Positions 27,678-36,659 of a DNA stretch of 64,000 nucleotides are shown in pieces. The position numbers and the translations under genes were made by a program. Source of the stretch: Leptospira neocaledonica (GTDB taxonomy: Bacteria; Spirochaetota; Leptospiria; Leptospirales; Leptospiraceae); assembly GCF_002812205.1 (NCBI RefSeq), contig NZ_NPEA01000009.1:153973-217972 (forward strand), read 5' to 3'. Positions within the stretch are counted from its first letter, which is position 1; the number at the start of each line of letters is the position of its first letter. The notes below the pieces were generated by a model. That model worked only from the letters and a program-made list of their open reading frames with translations. It had not been told where the DNA came from and searched no databases.

Positions 27678-28723
27678 ACTTTCTCCTTGGAACGTTTTTT
27701 TAACGGGATCCTAAGCACGTACTGAGTGCCTTTATTAGGTTCCGTTTCTAAAAAAAGAGTACCGTTCAGGTCCTCGGTTCTTCTCCGAATATTTTCCAAT
27801 CCGTATCCGGTAGAGTTTATTCTAGCTTCTTTTTCTTTAAATCCTTTTCCATTATCTTTTGCGGAAACTACCAAAGTATCTTTTTCCGAAAAGATCTTCA
27901 ACTCCACTTTATTTGCTTGGGAGTGTTTCAGAATATTTGCACAAATTTCCTGTAATATTCGGAAAACTTGGTTCTGTATTTCCTGAGGAATTTTTTCGGG
28001 AACCTTAAACTCGGATTTTACTTTAATTTTCTGTATCGGAAAAATTTGGTTCGCTAGAGACTTTAAAGCTGCTTCCAGCCCTAGTTCTTTTAAGGAAGAA
28101 GGTTGCAAATTTGTGTAAATTTCGCGGAGTTCTTGGCTTGCTTTATCAATGAGTCCTAGACCGGAGCCGAAAGATTCGGGATGTTCCTTCTCCGATTTTT
28201 GATAAGCTTGGAAATGTAATTTTGCGGCAAGAATAAGTTGCCCAACTCCATCATGAAGTTCTCTTGCGAGTCTGGACCTTTCTTCTTCTTGGGAAGCGAG
28301 TACTTGTGTGTGAAGAGTTGCGATCTTCTTCTCTAACTTCTTATTTTCAGTGATATCTTTTAAGATCATACCCAGGCTATTTTTGAATTTAAAGATAGAA
28401 TATCCGTAAGACTTCTTTCCTTTTTTGAATTCCTGGTTTTGTAATTTTGTTTTGAGAGCCTTGTGGAGATTTTCTCTTAGGTTCGCTTCTTCTTTTGAAT
28501 CCAATCTTAATAGATTGAATAGGTTTTTACCCACTGGGCTTGCAAGTCTGAGCCTGAATTCTTTACGAAAGGATGCGTTTGCAAATCGGACAATATTGTT
28601 TTCGTCCAAGGCTACGATGGGAGAGATTTCTTCTACCAAGGATAGAAAATTAGAGGCCTGCTCCTTACCGGAATACGAGCCCGATTGTTTGGTGTCTTTT
28701 CGTTTGAGGAGTCCTGAAGCCAC
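27674..28723 (-). CDS. Soluble PAS-type sensor histidine kinase (HisKA_3 / NarX-like)
   Basis: 349 residues without a membrane helix. A PAS-like domain (about 25-125, IVALDENNIVRFANASFRKEF) precedes a short coiled coil and a HisKA_3 dimerisation motif with phospho-acceptor His157 in RLARELHDGVGQ. The ATPase domain is intact: EICANILKHSQ (N box), KDNGKGF (G1), GYGLENIRRR (G2) and EPNKGTQ. It signals to the overlapping NarL-type regulator. The cytoplasmic location suggests sensing of an internal cue such as redox or a small molecule. Confidence 0.92.
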   Translation of the reverse strand: MASGLLKRKDTKQSGSYSGKEQASNFLSLVEEISPIVALDENNIVRFANASFRKEFRLRLASPVGKNLFNLLRLDSKEEANLRENLHKALKTKLQNQEFKKGKKSYGYSIFKFKNSLGMILKDITENKKLEKKIATLHTQVLASQEEERSRLARELHDGVGQLILAAKLHFQAYQKSEKEHPESFGSGLGLIDKASQELREIYTNLQPSSLKELGLEAALKSLANQIFPIQKIKVKSEFKVPEKIPQEIQNQVFRILQEICANILKHSQANKVELKIFSEKDTLVVSAKDNGKGFKEKEARINSTGYGLENIRRRTEDLNGTLFLETEPNKGTQYVLRIPLKKRSKEKV

Positions 28724-28763
28724 TTAAAGTTCAGGATATAGTCCGGCTTATGGATCGAAAAGG

Positions 28764-28802
28764 AAAAAAACCCCTCCCCTCGGCCGAATGAGGGAAGGGG
28801 GA
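28764..28802 (-). terminator. Intrinsic terminator after the LruC-domain gene
   Basis: On the minus strand CCCCTTCCCTC, an 8-nt loop ATTCGGCC, then GAGGGGAGGGG and seven T. One mismatch in 11 pairs. It lies between the 3' end of the LruC gene and the divergent kinase operon start. Confidence 0.85.
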
Positions 28803-28832
28803 GGTTGCTTTTACTCTTTCAGGAGTCCCAAA

Positions 28833-30125
28833 TTAGGGCGTAGCCGGAAACACTTCCGAAGTATTCGGAGTTCGGAACCAATCAGTATCGGTGGTTCCGA
28901 GAGATTCATACCAAGTTTTGAAAGTAGGATAAGAGTTACGTATGTCCGTAGCTTCGTATGGCCATTGGAAGTTTCCAGGCACAAGGAGCACCCAAGGGAA
29001 ACCGGTAGCATCTCTGTAGATGTCCTTACCTTCAGCATCAAAATACTTTCCTGCAGCATGTATATCCTTACCGGTATTAACCACTCTGATGAATGTATCA
29101 TAAGGGGCAGGTCCCAATACCAGTTTAGAAATTGGAGCGGAAAGTATGACTTCCAGTTTTGCGGTTTTACCTTTTACGAAGGTAGTGTCCGTTTTGGAAG
29201 CGTTCGATTTAGAAATTGTAGTAGAGCTATTTCCTAAAATTTCCAGATCGGAAATGGAAGCTGGGGTTCCGGTTAAATTTTCTTCCAATGTGGTTCCATC
29301 GGCTGCATAACGAAGAAGTGAATAACTTGTCACACTTGCTCCAGGCAATCCGAAGCGAAGAGTATGATTGTATCCTGCACCTTTCGCAACATGAGTGAAA
29401 TAACCTCTCACTCGTACTACTTCGCCGGATTTGTTCAGATCTTCTTCGAAATAGGAACGGATCACATAGTCGTTGAAGTCCGCATCTCCTTGTTTAGGGA
29501 ATAAGTCCTCATATGATGTAGTGTAATAATCTTCTGCAGGGACACGGATCGAACTCACTCTTGTAGGATCGTTCGGGAATACATCTTCAAAATCCTGAAC
29601 ACCATCTCCATCAGAGTCAATGATCTGAGTGGTCACTGCTGTAAATCCCACCGAAATTCTGCGATCTACCTTACTTACATTTACGATGGAAATATCAGCC
29701 TCGTAAAATTTACCGTAAGCTTCTACAGTGATATGAACAGTTTTTGTATCACCATCTATCGTAAAACTGCCGGTAACTTCTCCGCTAGGATTTGTATACG
29801 CTTTAAAAACCGATTTATTACTAGCGGCACCAGGTACGGCAGAAGGTACAGTAACCTGCACCATGGAACCGTTCACCGGTGCTACAGGATCTATCACTTG
29901 AACGTTTACAGTGATTGTACGGGTGGTATCGAATACGAAATCAACCGGAGTAGTCTCGTCATTGATATCGATCCCGAAATCAGTAGGACCGGAAGGAGCC
30001 TCCACTGCAGTGGATCCTGCTACAAGACTCATCAACCATGCGTAGTTTGGATCGCTGGAAGATGTGCAGGACATCAGTAGGAAACTGAAAGAAAAGGAAA
30101 AGCTGAGTAGAATTCTTTTTATCAT
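28833..30125 (-). CDS. LruC-domain-containing lipoprotein
   Basis: 430 residues. Signal peptide with lipobox-like LLMSC (Cys20). A beta-rich part (about 50-165) is followed by a calcium-type acidic loop DSDGDGVQDFEDVFPNDPT and the LruC/DUF4842 module with YEDLFPKQGDADFNDYVIRSYF and AKGAGYNHTLRFGLPG. LruC of Leptospira is an outer-membrane lipoprotein linked to recurrent uveitis antigenicity; this protein shares the domain, and identity to LruC itself is not claimed. Likely surface or periplasmic. It is a single gene with its own terminator. Confidence 0.87.
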   Translation of the reverse strand: MIKRILLSFSFSFSFLLMSCTSSSDPNYAWLMSLVAGSTAVEAPSGPTDFGIDINDETTPVDFVFDTTRTITVNVQVIDPVAPVNGSMVQVTVPSAVPGAASNKSVFKAYTNPSGEVTGSFTIDGDTKTVHITVEAYGKFYEADISIVNVSKVDRRISVGFTAVTTQIIDSDGDGVQDFEDVFPNDPTRVSSIRVPAEDYYTTSYEDLFPKQGDADFNDYVIRSYFEEDLNKSGEVVRVRGYFTHVAKGAGYNHTLRFGLPGASVTSYSLLRYAADGTTLEENLTGTPASISDLEILGNSSTTISKSNASKTDTTFVKGKTAKLEVILSAPISKLVLGPAPYDTFIRVVNTGKDIHAAGKYFDAEGKDIYRDATGFPWVLLVPGNFQWPYEATDIRNSYPTFKTWYESLGTTDTDWFRTPNTSEVFPATP

Positions 30126-30270
30126 AATCGCACCCGAGAATGCCTTGATTATGCCGATATCACTTGTTTAAGCAATACGCCGGAAGGGTTAGATTACTAG
30201 AACCTTCGGGTAATAGTATTTTTGACAGCTTGTTATAAAAGAAGAAAGTATCTGCCTATAATTCGGCGAA

Positions 30271-31794
30271 TTATAGAGTGGCTTGGAAACTTTCTAAAGC
30301 TTTGGTCCGGAAAGAATGGAAATCTCCGGAAGAGAAAAATTTACAATGTTTTAGTACTTCTTCGGGGATCTCGGAGAACTTAGCTTCTTCGTTATTGATC
30401 TTGATCATCATATCTCCCAGATAAATAGGGAAGATGATCTCTTTATACTGTTCTTCCGCCAATTGGGGTCTATGGTGGTATTCCATTGTTTTAGAATATA
30501 ACTCTGGGAAATTCCATTTTTCAGCGATCAATGCACCGATCTTAGTATGAGTAATACCGAATGCAGCTTCTTCCATAGAAAGAGAAGAAGCGATTTCCTT
30601 GGATGCGGAATAATTTTGGATCTTGCCCATACGCTCTTGTTCCAAAGAAAGAAGAATAATCTCTCCAATATCATGAAGAAGTGCTGCGGACATCAGATTG
30701 CTCATCGCATCCTTAGGAAGATTTAATCTTTGAGCGATCAATTTACAGTAATACGCACATTGGTTGGATTTTTCCCAGATTGTTAAGAATGCAGGGAACT
30801 TGTTCTCCAGGATCTGTTTTGTTCCGAGAGAGTATAATAAAACCTGCAATTCTTTCAAACCGATGAGTTGGATTGCTCTATCCAAGGACTCTACTTTGTT
30901 TCCTCTGCGGAAAGCAGCCGAGTTAGATAATTTTAGAATGTTTGCAGAAAGAGCCACGTCCTTCTTCACCATCTCAGCGATCTGACCTATACTCGAATTC
31001 GGTTTATCGATCGCCAATTGGATATCTTGGATCGCTTTCGGGAAGGTAGGAAGTTGGTCTACTTCCTTGATAATTTCTTCCGCTTTTTGGATTTGTACAT
31101 TCTCTTTTTGGATACGAATAGGAATATCAATGATAACAGAAGTATTATTACCTTGGCTTTCTACTTTATAGGAACTTGCACCCAATCCGTCGTTTTTCAA
31201 CATCATGAGAGTCATGATCAGTCCAAGGCCGGCGCCTTCGGTCTCGTCTCCTTTTTCTAAAAAAGCTTCGGCAAGATCGTTATACGTTTTTGCTTTTTCG
31301 ATCCTTTCGTTGATACGATCTACTTCTTCGGGGCTGAGTTTTACATTATTCATCACACGGATACGGATCGCGTCCTTATTGTGAATGAATGAAACAAGGA
31401 CAACATAGTTATTCTTAAAGAGAAGATCTTCATACTTCTCCTTATTATCTAGATAAGTTTGTTTAAAACCTGTGATTTTGCTACGATATACACTAGGATT
31501 TTGGATATCTGCTTGGAGTTCTCTAAAATAGATCCTTTTGATATTTGCTTTGATTGTGTTAGTGATGGTTTCTTTCATCGCCGCGAGAACGGAATCCCTT
31601 ACGAATATGATATCTAAATGTAAAAGATAACGATCCAAGGTCTTGGAAAGAATGCTGTCCACGCTCTCAGTAAGATTGAAAAATTTAAAATGAAACGGCG
31701 TATTCTCCGAAATAGGATGATTCAGGTCCTTCAGATTGCTGAATATACCTTGGTCTTTGTGGTGGAAAAGTTCTAGGGTTTTCCCTTGGCTCAT
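30271..31794 (-). CDS. GHKL ATPase-like / HDOD domain fusion signalling protein
   Basis: 507 residues, soluble. The first 230 contain a GHKL (histidine-kinase/anti-sigma type) fold: [11 protein letters not shown] as N box, VMNNVKLS as a modified G1, and [16 protein letters not shown] as G2, with no phospho-acceptor domain. Residues about 240-500 are an HDOD domain ([60 protein letters not shown]). HDOD proteins act in signalling without the full HD-GYP site. The fusion suggests nucleotide-controlled regulation of a partner. Alone in its transcription unit; the upstream 400 nt hold its promoter. Confidence 0.83.
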   Translation of the reverse strand: MSQGKTLELFHHKDQGIFSNLKDLNHPISENTPFHFKFFNLTESVDSILSKTLDRYLLHLDIIFVRDSVLAAMKETITNTIKANIKRIYFRELQADIQNPSVYRSKITGFKQTYLDNKEKYEDLLFKNNYVVLVSFIHNKDAIRIRVMNNVKLSPEEVDRINERIEKAKTYNDLAEAFLEKGDETEGAGLGLIMTLMMLKNDGLGASSYKVESQGNNTSVIIDIPIRIQKENVQIQKAEEIIKEVDQLPTFPKAIQDIQLAIDKPNSSIGQIAEMVKKDVALSANILKLSNSAAFRRGNKVESLDRAIQLIGLKELQVLLYSLGTKQILENKFPAFLTIWEKSNQCAYYCKLIAQRLNLPKDAMSNLMSAALLHDIGEIILLSLEQERMGKIQNYSASKEIASSLSMEEAAFGITHTKIGALIAEKWNFPELYSKTMEYHHRPQLAEEQYKEIIFPIYLGDMMIKINNEEAKFSEIPEEVLKHCKFFSSGDFHSFRTKALESFQATL

Positions 31795-32195
31795 ATCAAG
31801 TAACTCTGAAAAACGTTAGTGGTCTCTGTCAAGAATTAGCGTAACTTATAAATTAAAAATAAGTTTCTGCTAAGCGAATTATACGGATTAAACTTAGAAA
31901 AAAAAACCAGGAGAAAGATTTATATTACGATTCTTGTCAGAAATAAATTTCCAAAAACGTCGATGTAAATTAATCCTTTTGGGCTAGTCTATCACTTGTT
32001 CAGGTAGGAAAATTCTTATCATAACAGGTAGAATAAAAAGCGACTCGGGTCCAGGGAGGTGGCTTTTTTGTAAAAAGTTAATGAATGATCATTCAATAAA
32101 AAGGTTGCGTCAAAATCCTTAATTTGATGAAATTATACCTTGGTTCTCTACCAGTCCGGATTTCCGGAAGAATGTTAGAACTTAGGAGACCCCTC
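31795..32195. promoter_or_regulatory. Divergent promoter region with a TetR-type operator
   Basis: No gene is supported here. The left part is AT-rich with an imperfect hairpin AACTTAT/ATAAGTT (about 31843-31866) upstream of the HDOD gene. The right part holds the perfect 14-bp palindrome TGAATGATCATTCA (listed separately) and the AGGAG site of the aldehyde dehydrogenase gene. An open frame upstream of ATG 32196 (from 32124) is not counted as coding. Confidence 0.55.
32082..32095. promoter_or_regulatory. TetR-family-like operator upstream of the aldehyde dehydrogenase
   Basis: TGAATGATCATTCA is perfectly palindromic and matches the TGAATGA...TCATTCA pattern bound by many TetR-type regulators, including fatty-acid-responsive FadR types. 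It lies 100 nt before ATG 32196. No TetR gene lies in the window, so the regulator would be encoded elsewhere. Confidence 0.55.
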
Positions 32196-33683
32196 ATGTC
32201 CAGCACAGCTACACAACCGGCGAGCTCAGTCTCTTCCGCTTCCAGCGGAACGGCTTCTTTTCCAGCTCCGAACCCTAAGGAGATGCAAAGAGTATTCGAT
32301 GCCCAAAAACGTCATTTTCATAAGGTTCTGAAAGTTTCCAAGGGAAAGGATCGAGTCGTATTATTGAAAAAATTACTGGCAGCAGTAGAAAGACTTACTC
32401 CAGAAATCAAACAAGCCTTACAAAACGATTTTAGAAAAGCTCCTCACGAAACGGATCTAACGGAGATCATGCCATCTATTGCGGAATTAAAAGACGCAAT
32501 CCGACATGTAAAAACTTGGATGAAACCGGAAAGAGTAAAAACTCCAATTTCACTCTTTGGAGCAAGGAGTTCCATTTCTTACGAACCAAAGGGAGTAACT
32601 TTGATTATTTCTCCTTGGAACTATCCATTCTATCTCGCGATTGCACCTTTGACTGCAGCGCTTGCAGCAGGAAATACTGCGATTATCAAACCTTCCGAAT
32701 TCACACCTGAAACTTCTAAACTACTTACTAAACTAGTAAAAGAGACCTTCCAAGAAGGAGAAGTTGCAGTATTCGAAGGAGATCATACTGTTTCTACCGC
32801 TTTAATGGAGTTACCATTCGATCATATCTTCTTCACCGGAAGTACTCATGTAGGAAAGATTGTAATGGCAGCCGCTGCTAAAAATCTTTCTACAGTGACC
32901 TTAGAGTTAGGAGGAAAATCTCCTGCTATCATCGTGCCAGGAGCAAACCTGAAAAAGGCAGCTCAGAAATTGGTATGGGGAAAGATCATGAACGCGGGGC
33001 AAACCTGTGTGGCGCCTGATTATCTACTTCTACCAGAAGGAGAAACTGAAGAATTTGTAAAACAAGCGAAGGCTGCAGTAAAATCTTTCTATGGAGAAAG
33101 TTCTGCCGATATTAAGAGTAATAAAGACTTCTGTCGTTTAGTGAACCAAAGAAACTTCCAAAGAGTTTCCGGGTATATCCACGAAGCAGTTGAAAAAGGT
33201 GGAAAAGTAGTAATGGGAGGAGAAACAGATTCTTCTCAAAACTATATAGAGCCTACATTGATTGCCGATGTTCCAGCAAATGCAAGGATCATGGAAGACG
33301 AGATCTTCGGGCCGGTGCTTCCAATCTTAACTTACAAAAACTTGGACGAAGCAGTGGAGAAGGTCCTCTCTAAACCGAAACCTCTCGCACTCTATGTATT
33401 CGGAAGCAATAACAAACATATCAATAAGGTCCTGAAGGAAACATCTTCCGGAGGAGCCGCGGTGAATGACGTTATCGTACATTTGGCGAACCCGAATCTA
33501 CCATTCGGAGGGATCAATCATTCCGGACACGGAAGTTATCATGGCTGGTATGGATTCAGAACATTCTCTCATGAGAAATCAGTATTCAAACAAGCTCCAT
33601 TTTCTTCGATTGAAATGTTATATCCGCCATACACTGGATTCGTGGACAAAATGCTTCAATTCACTAAGAAGTTCTTCGTTTAA
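32196..33683 (+). CDS. Aldehyde dehydrogenase (class 3 / fatty aldehyde type)
   Basis: 495 residues. NAD-linked oxidation of aldehydes to acids. Family landmarks: [35 protein letters not shown], catalytic Glu in [11 protein letters not shown] and catalytic Cys in [33 protein letters not shown] and the C-terminal EKSVFKQAP place it in the ALDH3-like group, which uses long-chain aldehydes. A hydrophobic end ([10 protein letters not shown]) may touch membrane. Start ATG 32196 has TTAGGAG 7 nt upstream; an earlier ATG at 32124 lacks a site. The TetR/FadR-like palindrome upstream fits a lipid-aldehyde role. Confidence 0.92.
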   Translation: MSSTATQPASSVSSASSGTASFPAPNPKEMQRVFDAQKRHFHKVLKVSKGKDRVVLLKKLLAAVERLTPEIKQALQNDFRKAPHETDLTEIMPSIAELKDAIRHVKTWMKPERVKTPISLFGARSSISYEPKGVTLIISPWNYPFYLAIAPLTAALAAGNTAIIKPSEFTPETSKLLTKLVKETFQEGEVAVFEGDHTVSTALMELPFDHIFFTGSTHVGKIVMAAAAKNLSTVTLELGGKSPAIIVPGANLKKAAQKLVWGKIMNAGQTCVAPDYLLLPEGETEEFVKQAKAAVKSFYGESSADIKSNKDFCRLVNQRNFQRVSGYIHEAVEKGGKVVMGGETDSSQNYIEPTLIADVPANARIMEDEIFGPVLPILTYKNLDEAVEKVLSKPKPLALYVFGSNNKHINKVLKETSSGGAAVNDVIVHLANPNLPFGGINHSGHGSYHGWYGFRTFSHEKSVFKQAPFSSIEMLYPPYTGFVDKMLQFTKKFFV

Positions 33684-33710
33684 AAGTTTCTTCTACTTTC
33701 TTCGATTTGA

Positions 33711-33734
33711 AAGCCCTCTTCGGAGGGCTTTTTT
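33711..33734 (+). terminator. Intrinsic terminator after the aldehyde dehydrogenase
   Basis: AAGCCCTC, TTCG tetraloop, GAGGGCTT with perfect 8-bp pairing and a TTTT end. The first palindromic repeat of the 33.7-34.1 kb region begins within its T run. Confidence 0.93.
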
Positions 33735-33749
33735 GTTAGAACTCCAACA
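33733..33749. repeat. Dispersed palindrome, copy 3
   Basis: TTGTTAGAACTCCAACA, imperfect palindrome. Identical over 19 bp (33732-33750) to the copy at 33955-33973. Confidence 0.75.
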
Positions 33750-33847
33750 TTTTCGAAAGGACGGCCCCGCCCCTCCGGAACGACGATAGGAGTGAGGAGT
33801 CGGCCGCTTTCGGATACGGAACTAAGTTTTATCGAAAGCATTTTTTG

Positions 33848-33895
33848 AAAAACGGCCCCCACCCTGGTTTGGGTGGTGGAGGTGGGCTTGTGGGA
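33848..33895 (+). repeat. C-rich dispersed repeat R2, copy 2
   Basis: Starts AAAAACGGCCCCCACCCTG, continues TTTGGG and ends TGGGA, aligning over 48 nt with the minus strand of 18708-18755. CCCACCC can pair with GGGTGG to form a hairpin. Confidence 0.65.
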
Positions 33896-33955
33896 GAAGC
33901 TGTTTTTCCTATATCATAAAATCTTAAAATTTACAACTACAAATTGCGTAGGACT

Positions 33956-33972
33956 TTGTTAGAACTCCAACA
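33956..33972. repeat. Dispersed palindrome, copy 4
   Basis: TTGTTAGAACTCCAACA, identical to copy 3. Left boundary of a possible MITE-like unit ending at copy 5. Confidence 0.75.
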
Positions 33973-34091
33973 TAGCTAAGCGAGAAGAAATTCCTTGACT
34001 TAGCGAATATAACCGCGGCAGCGATGCGTAGATCTTTAGTCCGGGCGAGCCCGGATGAGCGATAGCGAAATCGAAGCAGCGCGACCCGAGC

Positions 34092-34562
34092 TTAGCGAGT
34101 GGGCCGCCCAATAGTTCCCGATGTTGGAATCCCAACAACAGACGAATTTTCCAAAAGTCCTAATCCTTCCAGGAATTTGTCCGTATACTTCCAAGGTCTT
34201 TTCTTACCGAAATCAAACATGATACAATGAGAGATGGACTCGCAGGAAATTTTACCGTCTGATTTTCGGATTAATTTTTGAAACACCTTACATCTCGATC
34301 CCGAGATCTCACCAAATTGAGTTTCTATTAGAGCGGTATCCGGATAACGAATTTCTGCTTTATAATCCGTTTCTCCTCTTAGGATCATCGGGCCAATATT
34401 CTCGGATTTCATTTGAGAGAAGGAAAGGCCTGCTTCTTCCAGAGCAACCATTCTTCCTTCATGAAGAAATACTTGGAAGTTTCCAACATTCAAATGGCCG
34501 TTTGGATCACATTGGCTCCAAAGGACTGGGATTTCATAAAAGAATGATTTAGAGATTTGCAT
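34092..34562 (-). CDS. Acyl-CoA thioesterase-like protein (4HBT hot-dog fold) with repeat-derived C-terminus
   Basis: 156 residues. Hot-dog fold with the active-site signature QCDPNGHLNVGNFQVFLHEGR (about 17-37), with Asp19 (numbered from the start ATG) in the position of the catalytic acid, and a beta-sheet core (RYPDTALIETQFGEI, CKVFQKLIRKSDGK, SCESISHCIMFDF). Closest in pattern to YbgC/FadM-type thioesterases. The last codons (about 140-156, VGIPTSGTIGRPTR) are encoded by a dispersed palindrome (34122-34138) and the adjacent repeat block, so the original C-terminus was probably replaced or extended by repeat insertion. The core enzyme looks intact. Start ATG 34562 follows an AGGAGC-like site. 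Confidence 0.85.
   Translation of the reverse strand: MQISKSFFYEIPVLWSQCDPNGHLNVGNFQVFLHEGRMVALEEAGLSFSQMKSENIGPMILRGETDYKAEIRYPDTALIETQFGEISGSRCKVFQKLIRKSDGKISCESISHCIMFDFGKKRPWKYTDKFLEGLGLLENSSVVGIPTSGTIGRPTR
34122..34138. repeat. Dispersed palindrome, copy 5 (inside coding sequence)
   Basis: TGTTGGAATCCCAACAA. It lies in frame within the 3' end of the thioesterase gene and encodes part of its last 15 residues. Confidence 0.7.
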
Positions 34563-34666
34563 ATCTTGCTCCTATTCTTCGAGACTGGAAAGTGTAAAAA
34601 TTTGGAAAAGGGGAAATTATTGTTTTATATCAAATTATTCATTGGTTGGAAAAACAAAGTATAGGA

Positions 34667-35086
34667 TTAAAAACTTCTCCAACCAAGATAGAAATACGAA
34701 GTTCCCAGTAGAATACAGACAGGTGAATAAAGTAAATAATCGTATTTTGCAAATTTAGTATTTTTGATTTTTTTAAAATAGCCTACTAATCGGAAATCTC
34801 CAATAGCTCTTCCTAAAAAGATAAAAGAGATTAATAAGGAGAAGATTGAACTTGTTTTGTTTGGATAAAAGATATTGCCGGAGGACCAAAGTGCCACTGT
34901 TCCGAATCCAAAAAGTGCAAGTGCGACTAGTAATGTTAATCCCCTGCTTGGAACAAATGTGGGTTTGCCATTAGTTTCCGGAATGACAGTGACTGATTCT
35001 AATTTTCCACCGAACGCCCAGAAAACATGCAATGCTGATAAGAAGAATAGAATGGAGCCTGTGATTAAGCCTAAGAGCTTTTCCAT
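34667..35086 (-). CDS. DUF3995-domain membrane protein
   Basis: 139 residues from ATG 35086. Four hydrophobic segments. The first carries ITGSILFFLSALHVFWAFGG, the family hallmark (LHxxWAxGG), followed by a Pro/Thr-rich loop. Function of DUF3995 proteins is not known. An AGGA directly touches this ATG, which is unusually close; TTG at 35125 would give 152 residues and cannot be excluded. It lies between the thioesterase and the porin-like gene on the same strand. Confidence 0.72.
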   Translation of the reverse strand: MEKLLGLITGSILFFLSALHVFWAFGGKLESVTVIPETNGKPTFVPSRGLTLLVALALFGFGTVALWSSGNIFYPNKTSSIFSLLISFIFLGRAIGDFRLVGYFKKIKNTKFAKYDYLLYSPVCILLGTSYFYLGWRSF

Positions 35087-35156
35087 TCCTATAGTTTTGA
35101 ACAAAGTTTTGGCTTTGTCCAGCAATCTTATGATTCAGATTTAAGTGAGGAGGCTT

Positions 35157-35963
35157 TTAGTCTCCGAAAAAGTATAAATAGCCTATTTTAAATCCGCGGT
35201 CCATATTGGAATCGGTCCTTGTTTGCAACATCAAGGAGAAGGTTAGATAGCCGTTTGGATTTGTAGGGTATTGGATCCCGGGTGCAATTACAAAATAATC
35301 GGAGTAGGGTGTAATCGTATTCGCAATAGAAGTTCTATGGCTGAATTCCAAAAGCAGATTTGTTCTAGAGGGTAGACTATAGGAAAGAGTGAGTCCGGAA
35401 TATAAGAATCTTTTAAAATTCTCTTCTGCGGTTTCTTTCCCGGAAGAATTGGTCTCTGATTCAAAGTTTGCAGTTCCTTGGATGGAAAACGCACCGAATC
35501 TTTTTAAAACCCCAAAATATGCACGGATCAAAAATAGATCCGGGTTGATATCCGCTTCTCTTGGTTGTGAAACGGAAGGTCCGAAAAATTGAACCCCAGC
35601 TCCGAATGCTGCAAAATCTGTTTTTACGTAATATTTTGCACCGACTGCCCACCTATCCCAACCGCTCCAAATTTTTCTGGTTGTGGAATAATGATCTATG
35701 TATCCGTAACTTGCTGTGACCGAGAATGAATCCGTAAGTTTCATTTCTCCATATGCGGAAAGTTTTTTATCCCTTTCGTATCCATCTGATTGTCTTGGAG
35801 TCCTATCGGTGACAGTCCCAGAAACATACACTTTGTTATATACTGCTAATTCTTGGTTAAGATTTGGATGTACAGGTCTTTCTTCACTTCCTGGTGCGGA
35901 TAAAAGAGGGATTATGAAAACCGAATATACGAAAAACCAGGCTATAATACTATTTTTTCTCAT
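35157..35963 (-). CDS. Putative outer-membrane beta-barrel protein
   Basis: 268 residues. Signal peptide (AWFFVYSVFIIPLLSA), then alternating amphipathic strands with many aromatic and Gly residues (SFSVTASYGYIDHYS, WAVGAKYYVKTDFAAFGAGVQFFG, FLYSGLTLSYSLPS, NLLLEFSHRTS, YLTFSLMLQTRT) and a final strand GFKIGYLYFFGD ending close to the C-terminus, as in barrels inserted by BAM. No named family. Its start is 10 nt after the stop of the SGNH lipoprotein gene with an AAGG site, so the two are one operon. Confidence 0.75.
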   Translation of the reverse strand: MRKNSIIAWFFVYSVFIIPLLSAPGSEERPVHPNLNQELAVYNKVYVSGTVTDRTPRQSDGYERDKKLSAYGEMKLTDSFSVTASYGYIDHYSTTRKIWSGWDRWAVGAKYYVKTDFAAFGAGVQFFGPSVSQPREADINPDLFLIRAYFGVLKRFGAFSIQGTANFESETNSSGKETAEENFKRFLYSGLTLSYSLPSRTNLLLEFSHRTSIANTITPYSDYFVIAPGIQYPTNPNGYLTFSLMLQTRTDSNMDRGFKIGYLYFFGD

Positions 35964-35973
35964 TGTTATAGCC

Positions 35974-36639
35974 TTATTCGTTTAGATACAAGATCGGAAA
36001 AAATGGTTTTAATTGTTCTCGAACTGCTTTGGAGAGGACCTCGTATCCTAATTCATTCGGATGAGCTCCGTCCGGAATCATATCGTCCGTGATGAGTAAT
36101 TCGGTATCAATTCTTGGAATAAAGTTAATTCGTTCTTTCATTTTAGCCGTTATCATTGCTGCAGCTAAAGTCGGCCATGGGAACTTAACGTTCCAAATGT
36201 TTAAAGCAATGACATGGGTGCATCTTGTTTGTAAAATTTGAATACCTTGTATTTGTCTGTCGATCGTAGCATCCACTTCTGTCGGGTCCGGAGCGTAGTT
36301 ATTTAGAAAGTCATTTACTCCTCCTTCATATAAACACGCATCATATCTTCGATGGTCGCTTGTAATTGAGCTTAGAATTAAGTGGGTATTTCTTACCGGG
36401 AATGCGAACTTAATTCCGTTAAATTCGGAAAGCTGCTTTTCGATTGGCCAACCGGCTATTACGCTATCTCCATACATTGCAAGAGAAGGTTTTAGTAAAT
36501 AAGAGAGAAGGTTGTCTGATTCGGTCTGTGGAGGCTTATCGCAACTTGATATATGGAAGATAAGGAATAAAGAAATTAACGAAGCACGAAAAATTCGCTT
36601 TCTTGTTCTAAGAGAATTTTTTGTTGCCCATCCGGCCAT
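35974..36639 (-). CDS. SGNH/GDSL-family hydrolase, lipoprotein
   Basis: 221 residues. Signal peptide with a loose lipobox (HISSC, Cys33). SGNH blocks: AMYGDSVIAG (block I, Ser nucleophile), YEGGVNDFL (block III Asn), and DGAHPNELGYEVLS (block V Asp/His). Likely esterase or acyl/acetyl hydrolase outside the cytoplasm. A GGAAAGG ribosome site lies about 8 nt before ATG 36639. The divergent MBOAT acyltransferase starts only 20 nt away. The pairing fits an O-acylation/de-acylation system. Confidence 0.87.
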   Translation of the reverse strand: MAGWATKNSLRTRKRIFRASLISLFLIFHISSCDKPPQTESDNLLSYLLKPSLAMYGDSVIAGWPIEKQLSEFNGIKFAFPVRNTHLILSSITSDHRRYDACLYEGGVNDFLNNYAPDPTEVDATIDRQIQGIQILQTRCTHVIALNIWNVKFPWPTLAAAMITAKMKERINFIPRIDTELLITDDMIPDGAHPNELGYEVLSKAVREQLKPFFPILYLNE

Positions 36640-36659
36640 TTAAAACAACCTTTCCAGGA

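Larger units (their letters stand above)
33750..34091. other. Repeat-rich intergenic region without genes
   Basis: About 340 nt with no credible gene. It holds a GC-rich segment starting CGGCCCCGCCCCTCCGG (about 33762), the R2 element (33848-33895), a palindrome (33956-33972) and a GC-rich block (about 34010-34117) with a perfect hairpin TCCGGGC-GA-GCCCGGA at 34040-34055. The block ends at the palindrome 34122-34138 inside the thioesterase gene. The two palindromes 33956-33972 and 34122-34138 face each other like terminal inverted repeats (13 of 17 positions match when one is inverted), as in a MITE. No transposase is present. Confidence 0.6.

Noticed and set aside
33735..34091. CRISPR array
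   Set aside because: Repeats are palindromic, few, unevenly spaced (about 220 and 165 bp) and lack spacers of equal size; no cas genes nearby.
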